From contig CAJOHK010000003.1 in the NCBI GenBank assembly GCA_905234285.1, positions 24,785-88,784 on the forward strand: DNA of 64,000 bases. The letters are read 5' to 3'. The translations under genes were made by a program, and so were the position numbers. This DNA is from an uncultured Bacteroidales bacterium. GTDB taxonomy: Bacteria; Bacteroidota; Bacteroidia; Bacteroidales; UBA932. Below are positions 55,149-64,000 of the stretch, piece after piece. The notes beneath the pieces were generated by a model, which made no database searches, was not told the origin of the DNA, and saw only the letters and a program-made list of their open reading frames with translations. Position 1 is the first letter of the stretch. Every line of letters starts with the position of its first letter.

Positions 55149-58100
55149 ATGAATGTAAACAGCAATTACATCCTCGTGGGCCTCGGTGGCACCGGAGGAA
55201 AAGTTTTGAAGGCCTTCAAGAAGCGCATGTTCCAGGAGTTCGAACCCGACGAGCGTGCCAAGGTTCCCGTAGGCTTCGTGTACGTGGACACCACCGATGA
55301 AATGATGCGTCCCGGCGACAAAACCTGGTATGTGCTGGGAGAAGACGCCCAGTTCAACACCAACGAATTCGTATTCATCAAGGGTGTGGACCTGGATCAG
55401 ATTTTTGCCAACCCCGACGGCTTCCCCGGCCTCAAGGGCGTTATCGGCGACCCCGAGGTCATGCAGAAGACCATCGGCAACCTGGGCGCCGCCGCCGGCC
55501 AGAAGCGTCGCGCAGGCCGTATCCTGTTCGGTGCCAACGTGGCCAAATACCGTCAGGCCGTGAATGCCCAGTTCGAGAAGTGCAAGAAGATCAGCGGCAA
55601 TGACAAAACCACCATCCTCATCTTCTCCGGCCTGGCCGGCGGTACCGGCTCCGGTTCCATTGTGGATGTAGTGGCCCAAACCCGTAAGATTGACCAGTTC
55701 AACAACGACGGCACCGCCATCGTGGTATTCCCCATGATTCCGGAAGTAACGCCTCCCGGCGGCTGCGACGCCGGCCGTTACCACGCCAACGGTTACGCCG
55801 CTCTTCAGGAACTGAACGCCCTGCTGGTAGGCGCCTACAAGCCCTATGACCTCACCGGCCTCTCCCCTACCGGCCGCGTAGAATTCGGCGGCATCAAACG
55901 CATCGCCAACGGTCTCATGGTTTACTCCGACGTGAACGAGAACGGCTACACCGTGAACCCGCACACCGAGCTGCCCCAGATTGTTTCTGACTTTGCCTTC
56001 TCCCGCGTGTTCATGGAAACCACCGGCAACACCGAGGAATATGAGCGCAGCTTCTCCTTCGAGAATATCGACGACTGGCGCACCGAATATTGGGAAAAGG
56101 CCAAGAACGGCGACATCGTTCCCTACCGCACCAAGGCCCTGGGTTCCTTCGGCATCAAGCGTATCGTGATTCCCGACGAGGAAATCAAGGAATACTTCAC
56201 CTACTCCCTGGGCCGCCAGAGCCTGCTCCAACTCAAGTACATGAACTGGAACGATGACATGGGCTGGCGCGACACCCCCGCCCGCATCGACTGGGGCGCA
56301 TATGTACGCGGCGAGGAAAAGAAGAACCCGCTGGAAGCCTGGCACATGACCGACTCCCACCTCATGCTGGATTTGCCCATCCTCAAGAGCGACGAGGGCA
56401 AATGGGTTCCCTCCAACTCCTATTGGACCAAGATTATCCCGCTGTACCTGGAGCGTGACGTCGCCAACGCCAAACAGCCCATTGCCAAACTCAACGAGCT
56501 GTGCGCCCAGGCCATGGAAAGCGGCTTCCGCAGCGTAGGTATCAAGTCCTTCTATGCCGGCAAGAAAGAAGTGCGCGAGCAAATTGCCGGCGAGATTGTA
56601 GATCTCATCGAGAAAGACCTCTTTACCCAGTGGGGCGACGGCACCCTGTCCCTGTTCAACCTGAGCGAACTCATGGACAGCATCATCGCCGAAACCCAGA
56701 ACCGCATCCCCAAGTTCCAGGATCGTTCTGCCAAGATTAACGCCGCCCTCAAGGGCAAGATGGAGGAAGAGCGCCGCGCCAAAGCTGCCGCCTACAACCA
56801 GGCCGGCATCATCGTGGGCGCCCTCAAGGGCAAGAAACTCCTGGCCGATTACGGCGAGATGATGATCAAGCTGTGCCGCTACCGCACAGAGGTGGAAGCC
56901 TGCGACTTTGCCGTAGAGCTGCTCCACGTGCTCATTGCCAAGCTCAACGTCCTGCGCACCCGCGTAGAGAAGTTCACCGACACCATGAACAACGCCATCG
57001 ACTTCACCGAGAAGATGGCCGCCGAGCGCTGCAAGGACAATGGTTCCGTAGACAACCTCCAGGGCACCGTCATCCGCTTCTACGAGCCCGACAAGGTGAA
57101 AGCTTTCACCGAAACCATGATCCACAGCCGCAAGAACCAGGACAACATCGGATCGGCCGTACGCGCCGACATCCTGAACCTGGTAGGCGCCGAGAAGAGC
57201 TTCGCCCGCGCCAACGCCACCATCGACCAGGATTCCCTGAACAACATCCTGGAAAAGACCGTGCGCGAGAAAGTGATCTCCATCCACGAGGCCACTCTGG
57301 TAGAGGCAGGCGAGAAACTCATCAACCGCGGCATCCTGGAGCAGCTGGCCGAGCAGTACAATTCGGCCGACAGCCTCAAGCTCTTTGCCGGTAAGATCAT
57401 GAAGGAAAGCGGCGTGATGGTCAAGTTCAACCACACCGAACTGGGCCTCACCGTTACCAACAACCCCACCACCGAAATGGGCAAGAACGTAGCCAAGAAG
57501 TGCATCCTGGTGAGCATGCCCAAGGTAGAAGGCAACGACAAGGTGCTCAAGTTCGCCTCAGACCTCAAGGCCGCCCTCATCGCCGCCGCAGACGCCGGCG
57601 TAAAGATCCTGGTGGACGCCTCCTCAGAGCGCAAGAACGAGATCACCGTCATGAGCATCACCTATTGCCTGCCGATGCGTACCCTGGACAGCCTCAAGTT
57701 CTACAAGGAGCGCTACGACTACCTGGTGAACAACCCCAACATGACCGCTTCCCAGATTCGCGAGAACAAGGTGATCCTGCACGGAGAGGGCACCGGCGAG
57801 GAATTCCCGGATCTGTTCCTCACCCCTGCTAAGCAAAAGTCCCAGCTGCGCGCCGAGTTCATGCCGTACATGATTCTGGCCTATGCCATGGATATCATCA
57901 AGTACGGTGACATCATGGACGGCACCGGCAAGAAGGCCTTCGGCACCGTGGAGGTAGACGAAGACCTGGGCCTGGAGACCCTGAAACCGCTGGCCGCCAA
58001 GTTCTCCGAAATCGGCCTCTCGGACCGCTTCACCGAAGACTTCTGCGAAGGCATCAAGGCCAAGGTAGAAGAAGCCTTCAAGGGCAAGTTCCTGCACGTA

Positions 58101-58247
58101 GAAAACCGTATCAACGAGCTGCGTCCCAAGATTCAGGAACTCCTGAACGGTACGCTCCTCCCCGAGACCGGCAGCAACACCGGCGCCAAGGCCTTCCTGG
58201 AATTCGCCGAGGCTGCCAAGAAAGCAATCCAAACCCTTAAAAACTAA
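55149..58247 (+). CDS. Tubulin/FtsZ-like GTPase-fold protein 2 (1032 residues)
   Basis: The nucleotide-binding loop is LVGLGGTGGKVLKAF (about 9-23) and the signature loop GGTGSG at 164-169, followed by SIVDVVAQTR. It is about three times the length of FtsZ. The region about 355-740, absent from the short paralogue, is helical with many Glu/Lys/Arg (for example AALKGKMEEERRAKAAA) and may form coiled coils. The C-terminal part (about 740-1032) is shared with protein 1. Codon use is strongly GC-biased, which would fit high expression. It should bind GTP or a related nucleotide and may form filaments; no function is known to me for Bacteroidales members. Confidence 0.87.
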   Translation: MNVNSNYILVGLGGTGGKVLKAFKKRMFQEFEPDERAKVPVGFVYVDTTDEMMRPGDKTWYVLGEDAQFNTNEFVFIKGVDLDQIFANPDGFPGLKGVIGDPEVMQKTIGNLGAAAGQKRRAGRILFGANVAKYRQAVNAQFEKCKKISGNDKTTILIFSGLAGGTGSGSIVDVVAQTRKIDQFNNDGTAIVVFPMIPEVTPPGGCDAGRYHANGYAALQELNALLVGAYKPYDLTGLSPTGRVEFGGIKRIANGLMVYSDVNENGYTVNPHTELPQIVSDFAFSRVFMETTGNTEEYERSFSFENIDDWRTEYWEKAKNGDIVPYRTKALGSFGIKRIVIPDEEIKEYFTYSLGRQSLLQLKYMNWNDDMGWRDTPARIDWGAYVRGEEKKNPLEAWHMTDSHLMLDLPILKSDEGKWVPSNSYWTKIIPLYLERDVANAKQPIAKLNELCAQAMESGFRSVGIKSFYAGKKEVREQIAGEIVDLIEKDLFTQWGDGTLSLFNLSELMDSIIAETQNRIPKFQDRSAKINAALKGKMEEERRAKAAAYNQAGIIVGALKGKKLLADYGEMMIKLCRYRTEVEACDFAVELLHVLIAKLNVLRTRVEKFTDTMNNAIDFTEKMAAERCKDNGSVDNLQGTVIRFYEPDKVKAFTETMIHSRKNQDNIGSAVRADILNLVGAEKSFARANATIDQDSLNNILEKTVREKVISIHEATLVEAGEKLINRGILEQLAEQYNSADSLKLFAGKIMKESGVMVKFNHTELGLTVTNNPTTEMGKNVAKKCILVSMPKVEGNDKVLKFASDLKAALIAAADAGVKILVDASSERKNEITVMSITYCLPMRTLDSLKFYKERYDYLVNNPNMTASQIRENKVILHGEGTGEEFPDLFLTPAKQKSQLRAEFMPYMILAYAMDIIKYGDIMDGTGKKAFGTVEVDEDLGLETLKPLAAKFSEIGLSDRFTEDFCEGIKAKVEEAFKGKFLHVENRINELRPKIQELLNGTLLPETGSNTGAKAFLEFAEAAKKAIQTLKN

Positions 58248-58253
58248 GTAATT

Positions 58254-58916
58254 ATGGCAGAGAAATTATATAAGTGTACCAATTACTTCAATTGCTCCTT
58301 CGCCGACGAAGAAGGAAAAACCTTCAAGGAAAGCGAACTGGAAGAGATTGACGGCGTATTCGTATGCCCCAAGTGTAAGAAACCGGTAGAGGAAGTGGTA
58401 AGCAAAAAGCCCCTGCCGCTAGGTCTCATCGCCGGCATCGCCGCAGGCGTGATTGCCCTGGGCGCCGGTGGATTCTTCCTCTTCGGCAACAAGGATAAGG
58501 AAGCAAAGAAACCTGCTGCACCGGTAGTGGTAGAGGAACCCGTTGGAGAAGAGCCCGAGGTTGTAGAAGAGCCCGTCGTGGTAGAGGAGCCCGTGGCCCA
58601 GCCCGAGCCCGCAAAACCGGTGAAAACGCAGCCTTCCCAGCCTTCCTATCCTACGGTGGGCAACTTCTCCGGACAAAAGAAGAACGGCTTCCCGCACGGA
58701 CAAGGCACCCTCACCTTCACCCAGAAGCGTCTCATCGACACCCACGATGAAAAGGGCCGCATGGCCGAAGTGGGCGACTACATCATTGGCGAGTGGGACA
58801 ACGGCCACCTCATCCAGGGCAAGTGGTATGATGCCCAGAACAACCCCAAGGGCTCCATCACCATCGGCAAGGCCATGAACCCCGACGCCGACCACACGCT
58901 GGGTAAAGTAAAGTAG
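58254..58916 (+). CDS. Zinc-ribbon / transmembrane / MORN-like protein
   Basis: 220 residues. An N-terminal zinc ribbon (Cys8, Cys14, Cys38, Cys41), one helix (about 57-77), a Glu/Val/Pro-rich stalk (about 84-125; repeats of VVEEPV) and a C-terminal MORN-like domain (GFPHGQGTLTF, GDYIIGEWDNGHLIQGKWYD). With the ribbon in the cytoplasm the MORN part would be periplasmic, so the protein could link the tubulin-like protein to exported partners. It follows the tubulin-like gene by 6 bp and precedes the next gene by 1 bp. Confidence 0.75.
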   Translation: MAEKLYKCTNYFNCSFADEEGKTFKESELEEIDGVFVCPKCKKPVEEVVSKKPLPLGLIAGIAAGVIALGAGGFFLFGNKDKEAKKPAAPVVVEEPVGEEPEVVEEPVVVEEPVAQPEPAKPVKTQPSQPSYPTVGNFSGQKKNGFPHGQGTLTFTQKRLIDTHDEKGRMAEVGDYIIGEWDNGHLIQGKWYDAQNNPKGSITIGKAMNPDADHTLGKVK

Positions 58917-58917
58917 T

Positions 58918-59934
58918 ATGCTCAGTATCCTGTTCCGTACCATCTTGGCCGCGCTGGCTGCCGCCGGAGTTCCGGTAGACAGCCAGTCGGCCGATTCGTA
59001 TGCCTATGCCACCTACAAGGGATATCCCGTGGTGGCCCGCTACGAAGCAGGGGAACTGGAACATATCGGCATAGACATCTTCGGATACAGCGGCACCAAT
59101 GCGCAGGAGCAGGTGCTCATGGACTTTGTGGAGCGGTACAACCTCCAGCTTCTGCTGCTGGACCACGACAGTGACCGTGCCCTCCAGATGAACCTGGATG
59201 GCGTCACGGCCCCGTCTTTCTTCTCCACGCCCCTGCACCGGGACGGTCCGGTGGCCCTGAGCCTGTCGCAAACCAATGGGAAGAAGTACCTGGCCTCCTG
59301 GGGACATCCCGGCGGCGAATCCCGTCAAATGTCTTTCCCCTCGGACTATCAGTTCCTCACTGGGAAAAACAAGATTGAACTGGAGAACGGTTTCCTTCCT
59401 TCCCTGAGGGGTCTCGTCACCCTTCCCCCGGAGGAAGACCTTACTCAACTCCCCCTCCGCCGGGTAGGTCTGGACATGTTCATGTGCAAGGACGGCACCT
59501 ACCTGATTCCGGAGATTTCCAACGCCCGCTATTTCCAGGGGAGCAAAGACTTGCTCTCCCCCGTATCGGATGAAGCCCATCCCATCGAGAGCCTGTATGA
59601 TCTGCTCATTGTTCCGCAAATGGCCGAAGGCTGGACCGCCCAAGTCCGCGTCCTCAAATATGGTTATGCCACCGAGGACGCCGAGGTTCCCCTGAGCCAG
59701 CTGCTGGGCCGGTGCCTCATGGCCGGTTGCATTCCCTACGTGGGCATGGAAACCTACGATGAGGAAACGGGAGAACTCACCGCTACGCTCATCCTTCACA
59801 ACGAAGCCCTATCCTACGACCATGTGGCTAAGGTTAGCCTGAACCGGGACCAGTTCCGTCAAAGCCGGGGCAAAGTGTCCATGACCTTCAGCGTTTTCCT
59901 GCCCATCCATAACATCAAAAACCTGTTTCAATGA
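58918..59934 (+). CDS. Protein of unknown function in the tubulin-like operon
   Basis: 338 residues. The first 20 or so residues (MLSILFRTILAALAAAGVPV) are hydrophobic and could be a signal peptide or anchor. The rest is soluble, with repeated beta-strand patterns (GYPVVARYEAGELEHIGIDI). No family recognised. It overlaps the next gene by 4 bp. Confidence 0.72.
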   Translation: MLSILFRTILAALAAAGVPVDSQSADSYAYATYKGYPVVARYEAGELEHIGIDIFGYSGTNAQEQVLMDFVERYNLQLLLLDHDSDRALQMNLDGVTAPSFFSTPLHRDGPVALSLSQTNGKKYLASWGHPGGESRQMSFPSDYQFLTGKNKIELENGFLPSLRGLVTLPPEEDLTQLPLRRVGLDMFMCKDGTYLIPEISNARYFQGSKDLLSPVSDEAHPIESLYDLLIVPQMAEGWTAQVRVLKYGYATEDAEVPLSQLLGRCLMAGCIPYVGMETYDEETGELTATLILHNEALSYDHVAKVSLNRDQFRQSRGKVSMTFSVFLPIHNIKNLFQ

Positions 59935-60632
59935 AGCGATTCTTCCTAACGGCCTGCCTGCTGGCACTTGTTGCCGTGCAAGCGGTCGCCGATGATTTTG
60001 ACCGGATCATCGATATTAAACTCCACTCGGAGGAATACCTCTGGGCCCAGGCCCGCGTACCGGTAAAGGACGATGCCATTAACATGGCCCGCGAAATGCT
60101 GATAGACGAGATTAACGGCTGGATCAAAGAGAATTCCAGTGCGCTCACCGCCACCCGGCTGCTGGACGCCTGCGAGGTCATTTGTGTCAAGAAAGGCGGC
60201 CTGTATCTGGCACTGGCCTACCTCAAAAAGGCCGACATTGCCAACCTGCCGCCGGAACCTGTAAAGGAAGAGGCCCCTGCCGAGGCAGCGCCTGCCGGCG
60301 ATGCGCCCGCGCCCGAAAATGGCGAGGCCGCCTATGACGCCGACAAAGCCGTTTCCCTCATCCTCACCACCCAGAAGATGGACGTGCTCAAGGAAATGCT
60401 GGAGCAGGACGCCCTCATGAAGGAAGTATGCACCTGGGGCGACATAGATGCCAGCACCAAGCCCGGAGACATCAACAACTCCTATCTGGTTATCTACAAC
60501 CCCGAGTCCCTGGAAATCGTGAGCGTGCTCTCGCCCCGTCAGCCCAAGCGCGTGAACCTGTTCACCGGAATGAATGACAGCACGGCCAACTATCCTGGCC
60601 ATAAAGCCTGCTGGATTACCGTAAAAGACTAA
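59931..60632 (+). CDS. Exported protein of unknown function in the tubulin-like operon
   Basis: 233 residues with a Sec signal peptide (cleavage near 20, AVADD). A helical first half, an Ala/Glu/Pro-rich linker (about 106-132) and a C-terminal domain. No family recognised. The start overlaps the previous stop; the next gene begins 4 bp later. Confidence 0.72.
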   Translation: MKRFFLTACLLALVAVQAVADDFDRIIDIKLHSEEYLWAQARVPVKDDAINMAREMLIDEINGWIKENSSALTATRLLDACEVICVKKGGLYLALAYLKKADIANLPPEPVKEEAPAEAAPAGDAPAPENGEAAYDADKAVSLILTTQKMDVLKEMLEQDALMKEVCTWGDIDASTKPGDINNSYLVIYNPESLEIVSVLSPRQPKRVNLFTGMNDSTANYPGHKACWITVKD

Positions 60633-60636
60633 TGCT

Positions 60637-61638
60637 ATGATGAAAAAGATCATTCTCACTTTATTTGCAGGCCTTGCCCTCGTTGTCAGTACCCATGCGC
60701 AAGTGCAGTTCAAAGTGGCCGATGGCATCCAGGACGGCAAGATGAAAACCTCCATCGAGAACGCCCTGAGCGGCCTGCTCACCGAGGTAAACGCCGCCTG
60801 TGCACAAGGCCGCGACCTCAATATGAACAAACTGCAGATGACCGACGATGCCAAATTCTCCATCGGCATGCTTTGGGAGAACATCCCCTTCGAATGCATG
60901 GATCCCATTGTGGTAGAGCGTGTCCTGCGCACCCCGGACGCCGGTTATCAGGTTCGTAACATTCCCATCGAGCTCAAGCCCAAGAACCCCGAGGAACTGG
61001 ACGATGACCCGTACCAGGAGGCCGTGGTGGAATTCAACAGCGCCGGCAAGATCATCAGCTTCTACTTCGGCCTTCGCATGACCTCCTATAAGGAAGTGAT
61101 GAAAAACGGAAAGAGTGTTACCGACACCCGCCGCCGCATGATGATCGTAGACTATGTGGAGCACTTCCGCACCGCCTACAACCAGCACGACATCGCTTTC
61201 ATCGAGCAGGTGTTCAGCGACGACGCCATCATCATCACCGGTAAGGTGACCACCACCAAGAAGAGCGACATGAACATGCTCGCCGACCAGACCCAGGTGG
61301 AATATGTGGTGCAGAACAAGAAGCAGTACATCTCCCGCCTCAAGCAGGTGTTCGCCCGCAACAAGTACATCAACGTGGAGTTCGAAGACCTCAAACTGGC
61401 CTCCCACCCCACCCGCAAGGACTTCTACGGCGTAACGGTGAAGCAGAACTACTCCTCTACCAACTACTCCGACGAAGGTTACCTGTTCCTGCTGTGGGAC
61501 TTCCGCGACGAAGCCCATCCGCAGATCCATGTACGTACCTGGCAACCCTACTGGCTGGACTCCGAGAAGACCAAGACCCTCCCCGAGGATGAGATCTTTG
61601 ACGTAAGCTCCTTTGACTTAAGCAGCGTGGATTATTAA
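60637..61638 (+). CDS. Exported protein with NTF2-like region
   Basis: 333 residues with a Sec signal peptide (cleavage near 21, THAQV). Residues about 165-305 look like an NTF2/SnoaL-like fold: VEHFRTAYNQHDIAFIEQVF, SDDAIIITG and a C-terminal strand pair. No catalytic residues can be assigned. The ATG of the next gene overlaps its stop by one base. Confidence 0.75.
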   Translation: MMKKIILTLFAGLALVVSTHAQVQFKVADGIQDGKMKTSIENALSGLLTEVNAACAQGRDLNMNKLQMTDDAKFSIGMLWENIPFECMDPIVVERVLRTPDAGYQVRNIPIELKPKNPEELDDDPYQEAVVEFNSAGKIISFYFGLRMTSYKEVMKNGKSVTDTRRRMMIVDYVEHFRTAYNQHDIAFIEQVFSDDAIIITGKVTTTKKSDMNMLADQTQVEYVVQNKKQYISRLKQVFARNKYINVEFEDLKLASHPTRKDFYGVTVKQNYSSTNYSDEGYLFLLWDFRDEAHPQIHVRTWQPYWLDSEKTKTLPEDEIFDVSSFDLSSVDY

Positions 61639-63092
61639 TGATGAAAAAGCTTTTCCTTACCCTGGCATCGGTCATTGCTTTTTCGGCATGGCTCAGTGCG
61701 CAGGAGATTTCCATCCAGTCGGCCGAAGTTTCCGAGGATCCTTCCCTCGGAGACGCGGCCATGCTGGTCATCAGTGCTCCGTTCAACGACCTCTCGGTAA
61801 AGAGCCTGTCGGGCCACGACGATTTCGATTTCATGCAAATCGAGAACGCCGGCGGCCTGTACCAGTACCGGGTGTTCGTCCCCCTGGACGATCAGGAGCA
61901 GCGGAATGTGCGGCGTAACTTCAGCTTTTACCGCAAAGGCAACGTGTATTCCGTGAACGACATCCGCCGGTACAAACCGGGGATGGTGGTACACCTCACG
62001 CTGTCGGCGGTGGAAGAGCCCATTCGCATTGAAAAGAAGGAGGATGCTACGTCCTTCTTCCCCTCTCCCACAGAATCCTGCATCGAGATTTTCTTTGAAA
62101 AGGACAACCTCAACATAGAGCTGGCCAATAAGGACCTGGTAAAGTACCGTCTGTCCAAAATCAGGAACGACAACGACACCTGGACCTATGCCGTGGTCAT
62201 AGACCTTGCCGAGTACATCAATGAAATCAAACCCGGCCTGGAGGGCGGTAAACTCAACCCTACCCAGCGCTACCAGTACGAGGAAAAGGCATCGGCCATG
62301 ATTACGCCGGGGGTGTGGATCAACACCAACCGCACCAACCGCTCCCTCATACAGCTGGACACCCTCCTGGCCCGCGGGAAAAAGAGCTACTACGTGCTGC
62401 TCCTGGGCGAATCGGAGTACTTCAACGCCATGAACAACGCCGAGAAGAACTACGAAGCCGGTGAGTATGTGCGCGCCCGTGCCCTGTACCGCAACGCCCT
62501 CAAGGCCGCCGACAAGCCCGGTGACGGAAGCGACGAATTCCTGCGCACCATGATTGACAAGTGCACCCAGCTGAACAACCGCACCGCCCAGGCCAAGAAG
62601 TATTTCAAGGCCGCCGAACGGGTGCGCAAGGAACAGCGCACGGTAACCTCGGAGGTGGACAGCGCCCGCGTATACTATTATTACGCCGAGCACTGGTGCA
62701 AGGGCATCCAGGACCTGAATCCCAAGGACAACTACGCCGCCACCACCCTGGAACGCATTGCCGACATCCGCACCCGCCTGCTCAAGCGCGTGGTATACGG
62801 AACGGTATACGACCGCATGAAGCAATACATGAAAGTGGGCGGCGTGTCGGTGTATGCCGTGAACAAGAACTTTGCGGCCCATCCGCAGAAGGTGGTGGGC
62901 AATCCCCAGTACCTGCTGGGCATTGCCGACGCCGATGGCAACTTCAGAGTCGATATCAAGGACGATGTGCAAAGCCTCCTCTTTGTGCATGAGACCAACA
63001 AGAACTATAGGACGCCGGCCGTAGAGACCATCCCCGTAGACCTCAACCGCAAGCTGGACGTGTACCTGAGTCCCAAGAACATTAACAATTAA
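61638..63092 (+). CDS. Exported TPR-like protein with CarboxypepD_reg-like C-terminus
   Basis: 484 residues with a Sec signal peptide (cleavage near 21, LSAQE). Beta-rich N-terminal half; helical TPR-like section (about 255-380; AEKNYEAGEYVRARALYRNA); and a C-terminal segment like a carboxypeptidase regulatory domain (VVYGTVYD ... GIADADGNFRVDI). Probably a periplasmic or outer-membrane assembly factor. Located between two other exported proteins of the operon. Confidence 0.75.
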   Translation: MMKKLFLTLASVIAFSAWLSAQEISIQSAEVSEDPSLGDAAMLVISAPFNDLSVKSLSGHDDFDFMQIENAGGLYQYRVFVPLDDQEQRNVRRNFSFYRKGNVYSVNDIRRYKPGMVVHLTLSAVEEPIRIEKKEDATSFFPSPTESCIEIFFEKDNLNIELANKDLVKYRLSKIRNDNDTWTYAVVIDLAEYINEIKPGLEGGKLNPTQRYQYEEKASAMITPGVWINTNRTNRSLIQLDTLLARGKKSYYVLLLGESEYFNAMNNAEKNYEAGEYVRARALYRNALKAADKPGDGSDEFLRTMIDKCTQLNNRTAQAKKYFKAAERVRKEQRTVTSEVDSARVYYYYAEHWCKGIQDLNPKDNYAATTLERIADIRTRLLKRVVYGTVYDRMKQYMKVGGVSVYAVNKNFAAHPQKVVGNPQYLLGIADADGNFRVDIKDDVQSLLFVHETNKNYRTPAVETIPVDLNRKLDVYLSPKNINN

Positions 63093-63097
63093 CCATA

Positions 63098-63850
63098 ATG
63101 ATGAAACACGCTTTCCTTAAGAACATGGCCGCAGCCCTGGTACTGTGCATGCTGATTCCTACTGGCGCTTTTGCCCAGAAGAAAAAGAAAGAAAAGAAGG
63201 AGAAGGAACCCTTCCAGTGGGTAATGCCTCCCCTCTCCGGCAATGCCGACGTAGACGATTACCTCAAATCCTGCGATGACTGCTGGAACCGCACCCTGGC
63301 CTTTACCCAGAACCTCACCATGTACCACATCGACACCACCTATGTGAAAGGCGATGACGGCACCGTATACAAAGCGTTCTCCCTGGTAGACCAGAACGGC
63401 GAAAAGCGCAGCACGTCCAAGGTAATCATGCAGAACATCGACCTCATCTTTGCCGGTACGGACCTTACCCTTACCATGACCAACGTGGGTCTTGGCATGG
63501 CCAATGCCTCGCTGGCGCTGCCCAGCCTGGGCCTCAAGGCCATCTCCTATGGCAAGTACATCGGCGACGGCGCCAAGATTCTGGGCGAATGCGGCAAGGA
63601 AGTGGGCCGTATCGTTCAGGACAAGAAGGCCGAAAATGCCGCCATCAAGGCCATGAAGCAGAATGCCGTAAACGTGGGTGAAATCAAGTCTACGGACAAG
63701 GTGATCCTGAACCGCCTGGACGAGGGCGAGGACGTCCCCGCTGGCGTAGATCCCGCCATGCTCAATGACTTTGACATGGGCGACAACAGCGAAGCCGTGG
63801 ACATTGACGAAGCGGCCCTGGCCGAGGCCGAAGCCAAGGAACTGGAGTAA
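63098..63850 (+). CDS. Exported protein of unknown function, last gene of the tubulin-like operon
   Basis: 250 residues with a Sec signal peptide (cleavage near 27, AFAQK) followed by a Lys-rich stretch (KKKKEKKEKE). The C-terminal 45 residues are Asp/Glu/Ala-rich. No family recognised. It begins 5 bp after the previous gene and is followed by a clear terminator. Confidence 0.72.
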   Translation: MMKHAFLKNMAAALVLCMLIPTGAFAQKKKKEKKEKEPFQWVMPPLSGNADVDDYLKSCDDCWNRTLAFTQNLTMYHIDTTYVKGDDGTVYKAFSLVDQNGEKRSTSKVIMQNIDLIFAGTDLTLTMTNVGLGMANASLALPSLGLKAISYGKYIGDGAKILGECGKEVGRIVQDKKAENAAIKAMKQNAVNVGEIKSTDKVILNRLDEGEDVPAGVDPAMLNDFDMGDNSEAVDIDEAALAEAEAKELE

Positions 63851-63868
63851 ACCCGTCCTCATTAGCAA

Positions 63869-63905
63869 AAAAACCTGCCGTTGCCATTTTGCACGGCAGG
63901 TTTTT
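63869..63905 (+). terminator. Rho-independent terminator of the tubulin-like operon
   Basis: Perfect 13-bp stem AAAAACCTGCCGT / ACGGCAGGTTTTT with an 11-nt loop and a T tract, 18 nt after the last stop codon. The remaining 95 bases of the window show nothing I recognise. Confidence 0.9.
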
Positions 63906-64000
63906 CCTGTTTTCCGCACTTTTCCAGTCCGCTGACAAAAACCGCCCTTACAGCATCGTGAGAGGCTGATTCAAACTTCGATTTGGGTGTCCCGCGACAA

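Noticed and set aside
54393..57434. Very long open frame (about 1000 codons) antisense to tubulin-like gene 2
   Set aside because: The sense gene has a recognised fold, tight operon spacing and strong codon bias; GC-rich third positions remove stops from the opposite strand. Similar long antisense frames lie over susC, the M60 peptidase and dnaG/metG.

Overview
The window looks like a chromosomal segment of a GC-rich, gut-type Bacteroidales bacterium. The evidence is a SusC/SusD pair, many lipoproteins with fimbrillin-like, BACON, Big_2 and DUF1735 domains, a complete Bat (aerotolerance) operon, and -7 boxes of the Bacteroidetes type (TAnnTTTG). No tRNA, rRNA, CRISPR array, transposase or phage gene was seen. 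The species cannot be named from the sequence alone.

Layout. 1-224: tail of a 51-bp hairpin repeat array and a terminator. 225-19089 (minus strand): a polysaccharide/mucin utilisation locus read from SusC to SusD, a DUF1735/discoidin lipoprotein, an M60-like (mucinase-type) metallopeptidase, a 54-residue peptide, a very large GH33 sialidase lipoprotein, a Big_2 lipoprotein and a discoidin/CBM9-like lipoprotein. 19202-31026 (mostly plus): an unknown secreted protein, M16 peptidase, recQ (minus), lipoprotein FKBP isomerase, a DUF3127 protein with an SSB-like tail, dnaG, metG and a small outer-membrane protein. 31151-42214: nuclease lipoprotein, glyA, TrmH-family methyltransferase, miaA, pRiA4b ORF-3-like protein, YigZ, serC, serA-like, DUF1015, YhhN and truA. 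42235-50416: the moxR-DUF58-batA-batB-batC-batD/E operon, followed by murQ. 51461-63850: two tubulin/FtsZ-like proteins, one alone behind its own promoter and one inside a nine-gene operon of membrane and secreted proteins.

Most interesting points. (1) 53676-63850 is a compact operon pairing a 1032-residue tubulin-like protein (GGTGSG signature) with two three-pass membrane proteins, a zinc-ribbon/TM/MORN protein and five mostly exported proteins; a shorter divergent tubulin-like paralogue lies just upstream. I know of no described function for such a set. (2) A palindromic element of about 130-160 bp, with a near-identical core, sits in frame inside two RNA-modification genes (a TrmH/SpoU methyltransferase and truA), in opposite orientation relative to each gene, much as Rickettsia palindromic elements do. 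(3) Four intergenic regions hold tandem hairpins with a strict 51-52-bp period. (4) A second dispersed family consists of terminator hairpins with conserved flanks. (5) Three housekeeping genes have a perfect or near-perfect -7 box only 3-5 nt before the ATG, which predicts leaderless mRNAs.

How the parts work together. The 225-19089 locus has the parts expected for attacking sialylated mucin glycoproteins at the cell surface and importing the released glycan through SusCD. MurQ would let the cell recycle MurNAc. The Bat operon and the tubulin-like operon both encode envelope-associated assemblies; a functional link between them is only a guess based on adjacency.
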